A DNA stretch of 64,000 nucleotides, taken from positions 260,744-324,743 of the forward strand of contig CP129479.1 of NCBI GenBank assembly GCA_030583865.1. The letters run 5' to 3'. Made by a program: the position numbers and the translations under genes. The notes beneath the pieces are model-generated. The model did no database searches, had not been told where the DNA came from, and saw only the letters and a program-made list of their open reading frames with translations. Source of the stretch: Thermodesulfobacteriota bacterium (lineage in GTDB: Bacteria > Desulfobacterota > GWC2-55-46). This document shows, one piece after another, positions 59,014 through 64,000 of this stretch (position 1 is its first letter; every line of letters starts with the position of its first letter).

Positions 59014-59598
59014 ATGAAAAATGACGACATAGCCGCGAGATCATTTAAGGAGAGCATCAGGGCCAAGGAGAAGTTCCTGACCCCTGAAAACGTCTCGGCA
59101 GTCGTGCGCTCGGCCGAGATGATTTCCGAGGCGTTCAAGAAGGGCGGGAAGCTCTTGATCGCCGGGAACGGCGGCTCTGCCGCGGACGCCCAGCACCTGG
59201 CAGCCGAGTTCGTGAACAGGTTCGAGGTCGAGAGGCCGCCGCTCCCCGCCATAGCGCTTACGACCGATTCGTCAGCGCTTACGAGCATAGGGAACGACTA
59301 CTCCTTCGACCAGGTCTTCTCAAAGCAGGTAACAGCGCTCGGCAGGCCCGAGGACGTATTGATAGCCATAACCACGAGCGGGAACTCCCGGAATATCCTC
59401 AAGGCAATCGAGGCCGCCGGGGCCGTTGGGATGAAGGTAATAATACTCACCGGAAAGGGCGGAGGGCTCCTTGCCGGAAAAGGCGACGTATTCATAAGCG
59501 TGGACGCCCAGAGGACCGCCCGCATACAGGAGGTGCACATCACCTTCTGCCACGCGGTATGCGAGCTGGTGGACCATATGCTATTCCAGAAGGTTTAG
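59014..59598 (+). CDS. gmhA: Phosphoheptose isomerase
   Basis: 194 residues, the length of GmhA. It converts sedoheptulose 7-phosphate to D-glycero-D-manno-heptose 7-phosphate for the LPS core. The SIS-fold motifs are LLIAGNGGSAADAQHLAAEFVNRF, ALTTDSSALTSIGNDYSFDQVFSKQV, ITTSGNSRNILKAIEAA and VHITFCHAVCELVDHMLF with the zinc-linked H/E residues. A family-2 repeat begins at its stop codon. Confidence 0.94.
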   Translation: MKNDDIAARSFKESIRAKEKFLTPENVSAVVRSAEMISEAFKKGGKLLIAGNGGSAADAQHLAAEFVNRFEVERPPLPAIALTTDSSALTSIGNDYSFDQVFSKQVTALGRPEDVLIAITTSGNSRNILKAIEAAGAVGMKVIILTGKGGGLLAGKGDVFISVDAQRTARIQEVHITFCHAVCELVDHMLFQKV

Positions 59599-59750
59599 GC
59601 TGCTGAAAAAACTCGCTTCAAGGCGTCGTCTTCAAGACAGGACACTCCGGCGTACAAGGCAAGTACGTTTCGTTCCTCATTTTCGACTCCTTGCATCTTT
59701 AGCTTTTGGGCAGCCTGAATTTGATTTTGGCTTTTCAGCAAACTGTTAGG
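59597..59750. repeat. Family-2 repeat, copy B
   Basis: AGGCTGCTGAAAAAACTC at the left and TTTTCAGCAAACTG near the right end; GGCGTCGTCTTCAAGACAGG, ACACTCCGGCGTACAAGG and CGACTCCTTGCATCTT match the reverse complement of 33965-34118. The left end touches the gmhA stop codon TAG. Confidence 0.86.
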
Positions 59751-59761
59751 AAGCGTACTGA

Positions 59762-60700
59762 ATGAAGTTCAAGCCTATCTCCTCCAAAGGCCTCAAGACC
59801 TACTCGATAAAAGACAGGAAAAGCAAGGTGAGCGTTGGGGACTTCGCCGTCCCCTCGACCAGAGGCTCTTCTTTTGCCGGTTTTCTCGAAAGCCTCCCCA
59901 ACATACTCGCGGCCAGGGACTTAAAGGATATCGCGTCCGCGGTCGTCCATGCGAACAGGAACGGCAGGACGGTCGCCGTGGGCATGGGCGCGCATGTGAT
60001 CAAGGTGGGGCTTGGCCCGCTTATAATAGACCTCATGGAGCGGGGCGTTATCTCGGCAATTGCCATGAACGGCGCGTGCGTGGTGCACGATTTCGAGACC
60101 GCTTTTGCCGGATGCACCTCGGAGGACGTCGACGCGGAGCTCGGGAGCGGCTCGTTCGGCATGGCCGAGGAGACCGGCAGGTTCCTTAACCAGGCCATAA
60201 GGAAGGGCGCTAAAAAAGGGCTCGGACGCGCGGTCGGCGAGATGATTTGGAAGTCCCGCTTCCCGCACAGGGACAAGAGCATACTCGCCGCAGGGGCGAG
60301 GCTCGGCATACCCGTAACCGTGCACGTGGCCCTCGGGACCGACATCCTCCACATACATCCTCAAATGGACGGCGCTGCAACGGGCACGGCCTCGACGATC
60401 GACTTCAAAATCTTCTCGTCGGTAGTCGCCTCGCTCGAGGGCGGCATATATGTAAACATCGGCTCTGCCGTGATACTGCCCGAGGTATTCCTCAAGGCGA
60501 TTACTCTCGTCCGGAACCTGGGGCACGATATAAAGGGCTTCTCGACGGTCAACATGGACTTCATCCAGCACTACAGGCCCCTTACGAACGTCGTCCGGAG
60601 GCCCACGATGGGCGGGGGAAAGGGATACAGGCTCACCGGCCACCACGAGATAATGGTGCCGCTACTCTACGGGGCCATAATGGAAGGGCTTGGGGACTGA
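59762..60700 (+). CDS. Deoxyhypusine-synthase-like protein of unknown role
   Basis: 312 residues. [97 protein letters not shown] and [28 protein letters not shown] are conserved blocks of a bacterial branch of the deoxyhypusine-synthase fold (NAD-binding). True deoxyhypusine modification of elongation factor is not expected in bacteria, so the substrate is unknown. The gene lies between gmhA and argH and ends 1 nt before the argH start. Confidence 0.72.
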   Translation: MKFKPISSKGLKTYSIKDRKSKVSVGDFAVPSTRGSSFAGFLESLPNILAARDLKDIASAVVHANRNGRTVAVGMGAHVIKVGLGPLIIDLMERGVISAIAMNGACVVHDFETAFAGCTSEDVDAELGSGSFGMAEETGRFLNQAIRKGAKKGLGRAVGEMIWKSRFPHRDKSILAAGARLGIPVTVHVALGTDILHIHPQMDGAATGTASTIDFKIFSSVVASLEGGIYVNIGSAVILPEVFLKAITLVRNLGHDIKGFSTVNMDFIQHYRPLTNVVRRPTMGGGKGYRLTGHHEIMVPLLYGAIMEGLGD

Positions 60701-60701
60701 G

Positions 60702-62090
60702 ATGAAAAAGAAGGCGTGGTCAGGCAGGTTCACCGAATCCACGGACAGGCTCGTGGAGGAGTTTAACGCCTCAATCGGGTTCGACTGCCGCCTCTTCAGG
60801 CACGATATAAGGGGCTCAATCGCTCACGCGAAGGTCCTTGTAAAGGCAGGCATCCTCAAGGAATCCGAGGCAAGGCGGATAATAAGCGGGCTTAAGGAAG
60901 TGGAAAAGGAGATAGCCTCGGGAAAGGCAAGGCTTGCGCCCGAGCTTGAGGACATCCATATGGCTGTCGAGGCGCTCCTTACAGGGAAGATAGGCCCTCT
61001 AGGCGGCAAGCTCCACACCGGAAGGAGCAGGAACGACCAGGTTGCCCTTGACGTAAGGCTCTATCTAAAGGACGAGATATTCGAGATCTTGGGTCTCGCG
61101 CACGGGCTTAAGGCCGCGCTCGTCGAGACCGCAGAGGCGAACCTGGATGCGGTCATGCCGGGCTACACGCACCTCCAGAGGGCGCAGCCCGTGCTCCTTG
61201 CGCACCATCTCCTCGCGTATTACGAGATGCTCAAGCGCGATACCGGAAGGCTCATGGACTGCCTTGAGAGGATGGACGAGATGCCGCTCGGCGCGGGCGC
61301 GCTCGCCGGAAGCCCCTATGCCCTCGACAGGCAGTACGCCGCAAGGCTTTTGGGGTTTTCCAGGGTTACCGGCAACAGCCTCGATTCAGTAAGCGACAGG
61401 GACTTCGCAATAGAGTTCCTCTCGGCGGCTTCAATTTTGATGATGCATCTGTCGCGCCTCTCGGAGGAGATGATACTATGGTCGTCGCAGGAGTTCGGCT
61501 TCATCGAGCTCTCCGACGCCTTCTCGACCGGCTCCTCCATAATGCCGCAGAAGAAGAACCCTGACGTGGCCGAGCTTGCGAGAGGGAAGACAGGCAGGGT
61601 CTACGGCCATCTCGTCTCTCTCCTCACCACCATGAAGTCGCTCCCGCTCGCCTATAACAAGGACATGCAGGAGGACAAGGAGCCGCTCTTCGATACAATC
61701 GACACCGTGAAGACCGTGCTGAAGGTATACGCGCCCATGCTCAGGACCATGAAGGTGAACCGGGAAAGGATGCTCAGGGCGACAGGCGCGGGCTTCCTTA
61801 ACGCGACCGACGCAGCCGACTACCTCGTCCGCAAGGGCCTGCCCTTCAGGGAGGCGCACGAGGCCGCAGGCAGGGCCGTAGCCTACTGCATAAAGAACGA
61901 CAAGACCCTTGAAGAGCTTGACATCAATGAATGGAAGGCGCTTTCGCCGCTCTTCAGGGAAGATATAAAAGATGCGGTCTCCATAAAGAGATCGCTCAAC
62001 GCAAGGAAGGTCTACGGCGGCACGGCGCCGGAAAACGTCAAAAAGATGCTCCGGCTAGCTAAAAAGGAAATAGAAAAGGGGGCATGCTGA
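60702..62090 (+). CDS. argH: Argininosuccinate lyase
   Basis: 462 residues, starting at ATG 60702 (an in-frame TTG at 60690 is less likely). It cleaves argininosuccinate to arginine and fumarate. [34 protein letters not shown] and the superfamily signature [22 protein letters not shown] with the catalytic serine are intact. The lipoprotein gene starts on its last base (TGATG). Confidence 0.97.
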   Translation: MKKKAWSGRFTESTDRLVEEFNASIGFDCRLFRHDIRGSIAHAKVLVKAGILKESEARRIISGLKEVEKEIASGKARLAPELEDIHMAVEALLTGKIGPLGGKLHTGRSRNDQVALDVRLYLKDEIFEILGLAHGLKAALVETAEANLDAVMPGYTHLQRAQPVLLAHHLLAYYEMLKRDTGRLMDCLERMDEMPLGAGALAGSPYALDRQYAARLLGFSRVTGNSLDSVSDRDFAIEFLSAASILMMHLSRLSEEMILWSSQEFGFIELSDAFSTGSSIMPQKKNPDVAELARGKTGRVYGHLVSLLTTMKSLPLAYNKDMQEDKEPLFDTIDTVKTVLKVYAPMLRTMKVNRERMLRATGAGFLNATDAADYLVRKGLPFREAHEAAGRAVAYCIKNDKTLEELDINEWKALSPLFREDIKDAVSIKRSLNARKVYGGTAPENVKKMLRLAKKEIEKGAC

Positions 62091-62206
62091 TGAGGTATCT
62101 CATTATCCTCACGGCCCTTCTTTTACTCGCGACAGGGATTTCCGCCTGCGGCAAAAAGGGCCCGCCCTTGCCGCCGCTGGAGGAGGCAGCTTCAATAGGC
62201 CGGTGA
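62090..62206 (+). CDS. Small lipoprotein, LptM (YifL)-like
   Basis: 38 residues, starting at ATG 62090 (ATG 62084 is in frame too). It is a short lipoprotein: [16 protein letters not shown] is the signal and ISAC the lipobox, and the mature part begins CGKKGPPLPP. LptM/YifL proteins have the same C-G-x-K-G-P start, and genes for them sit beside lysA/dapF or argH, as here. LptM helps mature the LptD translocon that exports LPS. It overlaps the argH stop by 1 nt. Confidence 0.82.
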   Translation: MRYLIILTALLLLATGISACGKKGPPLPPLEEAASIGR

Positions 62207-62208
62207 GA

Positions 62209-62435
62209 ACTTGAGAGAACCTTTTTATAAAAAGGTTTTAGAGCCGGTGGATGCAATAAGGGCTCAGGTGGCTTTTTGCCTCAAGCACTACAGTTGCATC
62301 CAGCGGACCTAACACCCTTTCCAAAAATTTTTATTTCTTCCTGAAAGGGGCCCCAAAACGGGGGCCCTTTCAGGAACTAAAAGTCTTTGAAGGGGGTCTG
62401 GGGGAAACTTTCTATAGAAAGTTTCCCCCAAGATT
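62209..62435. repeat. Family-3 composite repeat, copy D with an extra hairpin module
   Basis: Inverted relative to 47958-48139: AACTTGAGAGAACCTTTTTATAAAAAGGTT (62209) ... TTTCAGGAACTAAAAGTCTTTGAAGGGGGTCTGGGGGAAACTTTCTATAGAAAGTTTCCCCC (to 62430). A ~70-bp module bounded by GGATGCAA (62259-62266) and TTGCATCC (62294-62301) is inserted, absent from copy C. Confidence 0.85.
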
Positions 62436-62530
62436 CTCGCCTGCCTATCCGAGCAGCCGTCCCGCGTTCGGTTTATATCCTATGAGCCGGGGAAGTTTTT
62501 TTGATAGAATAAATCTTTTGGAGGGCATTG

Positions 62531-63814
62531 ATGCATTTTTTCGAGTACAAGGGCAAGGACTTCTACGCCGAGGGAGTACCTGTCGGGCGGATAATAAAGG
62601 AGATAGGCACGCCGGTATACATCTACAGCCAGAAGACCTTGAAGCGCCACTACAAAGCCTATGACGAGGCCTTCGGGAGTGTGGCGCACCTCATCTGCTA
62701 CTCCATAAAGGCGAACTCCAATATTTCGGTCCTCCGGGCCTTTGCCGAGGAGGGTAGCGGCTTCGACATAGTCTCCGGCGGGGAGCTCTTCAGGGCCCTT
62801 AAGGCCGGGGCAGACCCGCGTAAGATAGTCTTTTCCGGCGTGGGCAAGAGGGAAGATGAGATAGAGTACGCGCTTAAAAGCAACATACTAATGTTCAATG
62901 TGGAGTCGGCCCAGGAGCTACGCGCCATAGACGCGATAGCCGGGCGCTTGAGGAAAAAAGCGGGGATAGCCATAAGGGTAAACCCGGACGTGGACCCCAA
63001 GACCCACCCGTACATATCCACCGGGCTCAAGAAGAACAAGTTCGGAATCGAGACGGGCGAGGCGTATAAGGAATACCTGAACGCCAAAAGGCGCCTTAAG
63101 AACGTGGACCCCATCGGCATAGACTGCCACATAGGCTCGCAGATAACGAAGATCGGCCCGTTCGTGGACGCGCTCCGCAAGACGACCGATCTCCTTAAGA
63201 AGCTCAGGGCCGAAGGCGTCGAGATAAAGTACCTGGACATGGGCGGCGGTCTCGGCATCACCTATGACAGGGAAGAGCCGCCGCACCCGAGCAGATACGG
63301 CGAGGCGGTCATGAAGGGCACGAAGGGCCTCGGCGTGACATTGATATTCGAGCCCGGAAGGTCTATGGTCGGGAACGCGGGCATACTCGCAACGACCGTC
63401 GTCTACACCAAGAAGAATGCCAGGAAGAACTTCGTGATAGTGGACGCGGCCATGAACGACCTCGCGAGGCCCAGCCTCTACGGCTCGTACCACGCGATAA
63501 AGGCTGTCAAAAAGAACGGCAAGAGGGAGATGGTCGCCGACGTGGTCGGCCCGATCTGCGAATCCGGCGATTTCCTCGCCAAGGACAGGGAGATGCCGCA
63601 GGTGTCGCCCGGCGACGCGATAGCCCTCATGAGCGCGGGCGCATACGGTTTTTCAATGTCGAGCAACTACAACACCAGGCCCCGGGCCGCCGAGGTGATG
63701 GTAAGGGGCAGGGAGTTCTCGGTAATAAGGAAGAGGGAGAGCCTCGAAGACCTCGTCAGGGGAGAGGAAGCGCGTCCCGCGATGAAAAGGAAAAAGGCAG
63801 CCCGGAGAAAGTAA
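62531..63814 (+). CDS. lysA: Diaminopimelate decarboxylase
   Basis: 427 residues from ATG 62531, which has GGAGG 7 nt upstream. PLP fold-III enzyme that makes lysine from meso-diaminopimelate. YSIKANSNISVL contains the PLP lysine, GGELFRALKAGADPRKIVFSGVGK and IDCHIGSQI follow, FEPGRSMVGNAG binds the phosphate, and GPICESGDFLAKDRE supplies the catalytic cysteine. dapF follows 2 nt later. Confidence 0.96.
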   Translation: MHFFEYKGKDFYAEGVPVGRIIKEIGTPVYIYSQKTLKRHYKAYDEAFGSVAHLICYSIKANSNISVLRAFAEEGSGFDIVSGGELFRALKAGADPRKIVFSGVGKREDEIEYALKSNILMFNVESAQELRAIDAIAGRLRKKAGIAIRVNPDVDPKTHPYISTGLKKNKFGIETGEAYKEYLNAKRRLKNVDPIGIDCHIGSQITKIGPFVDALRKTTDLLKKLRAEGVEIKYLDMGGGLGITYDREEPPHPSRYGEAVMKGTKGLGVTLIFEPGRSMVGNAGILATTVVYTKKNARKNFVIVDAAMNDLARPSLYGSYHAIKAVKKNGKREMVADVVGPICESGDFLAKDREMPQVSPGDAIALMSAGAYGFSMSSNYNTRPRAAEVMVRGREFSVIRKRESLEDLVRGEEARPAMKRKKAARRK

Positions 63815-63816
63815 GG

Positions 63817-64000
63817 ATGAAGATAAAATTTTCCAAGATGCACGGCCTCGGGAACGACTTCATCGTCATAGACGCGAGGTCGAAGGAGATCCCGAGTATA
63901 GCCGGGAAGCTCAAGAAGCTATCTGACCGGCGGTTCGGGGTCGGCTTCGACCAGGCGCTCATACTGAAGGCCTCGAAAAAGGCGGACTTCAGGATGGACA
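63817..64000 (+). CDS. dapF: Diaminopimelate epimerase, N-terminal fragment
   Basis: Begins at ATG 63817, right after lysA, and runs off the window after 61 codons. MKIKFSKMHGLGNDFIVIDAR and SDRRFGVGFDQALIL match the start of DapF, which interconverts LL- and meso-diaminopimelate. The catalytic cysteines lie beyond the edge. Confidence 0.93.
   Translation, partial: MKIKFSKMHGLGNDFIVIDARSKEIPSIAGKLKKLSDRRFGVGFDQALILKASKKADFRMD

Overview
The window is a GC-rich (about 60%) stretch of a Gram-negative bacterial chromosome. Outer-membrane proteins, a heptose-synthesis gene (gmhA), a LptM-like lipoprotein, multihaem cytochromes, a NrfD-type quinol module and many dispersed palindromic repeats fit a Desulfobacterota (deltaproteobacterial) or related lineage. 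That placement is inferred; no rRNA or tRNA gene was found.

Region by region: (1) 1-11.6 kb, a Complex I operon nuoE(partial)-F-G-H-I-J-K-L-M-N whose order and NuoF/G/H/I/J sequences closely resemble the E. coli type. A ~150-bp palindrome ends on the nuoL start codon. (2) 11.6-26.3 kb: CaCA-type antiporter, DUF481 outer-membrane protein, an exported orphan, a GT4 glycosyltransferase overlapping a glycogen-debranching-type glucosidase, a SulP transporter, a diiron (ODP)-GGDEF protein, MsrB, a TPR membrane protein and a GT2. (3) 26.4-34.8 kb: hemL, then a phosphate-uptake block (phosphate-selective porin, Pho box, pstSCAB, phoU) interrupted by ~1 kb of nested repeats. (4) 34.8-39 kb: an AT-rich two-gene cassette sitting where glyS would be expected, then glyQ, recO and mgtE. 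(5) 39.2-45.9 kb: a stress block (small membrane ORF, universal stress protein, ClpA/ClpC-like ATPase, CbpA-type DnaJ, DnaK). (6) 46.1-52.6 kb: two respiratory units, a bc1-type unit (Rieske, cytochrome b, cytochrome c1) and, upstream, a module of small Tat protein, ferredoxin subunit, NrfD and tetrahaem cytochrome. (7) 52.6-64 kb: a large repeat, NFACT/RqcH-like protein, YhcC-type radical SAM protein, M29 aminopeptidase, a membrane protein, gmhA, a deoxyhypusine-synthase-like protein, then argH-lptM-lysA-dapF(partial).

Together the genes describe a respiring cell with proton-pumping NADH dehydrogenase, a quinol-cytochrome c oxidoreductase and a second NrfD-type quinone module, with phosphate-starvation control, protein-quality control and arginine/lysine synthesis.

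The strongest unexpected signal is the repeat landscape. At least five families of palindromic or modular repeats sit in intergenic gaps, often abutting stop codons. One 289-bp terminal-inverted-repeat element has a 9-bp target duplication, and its uninterrupted target is visible elsewhere in the window. The other candidates for novelty are the AT-rich cassette beside glyQ, the oxygen-sensor-like diguanylate cyclase, the paired respiratory modules, and a 50-residue membrane protein encoded just after the usp gene. No CRISPR array, complete transposase, prophage or recognised defence system was found.
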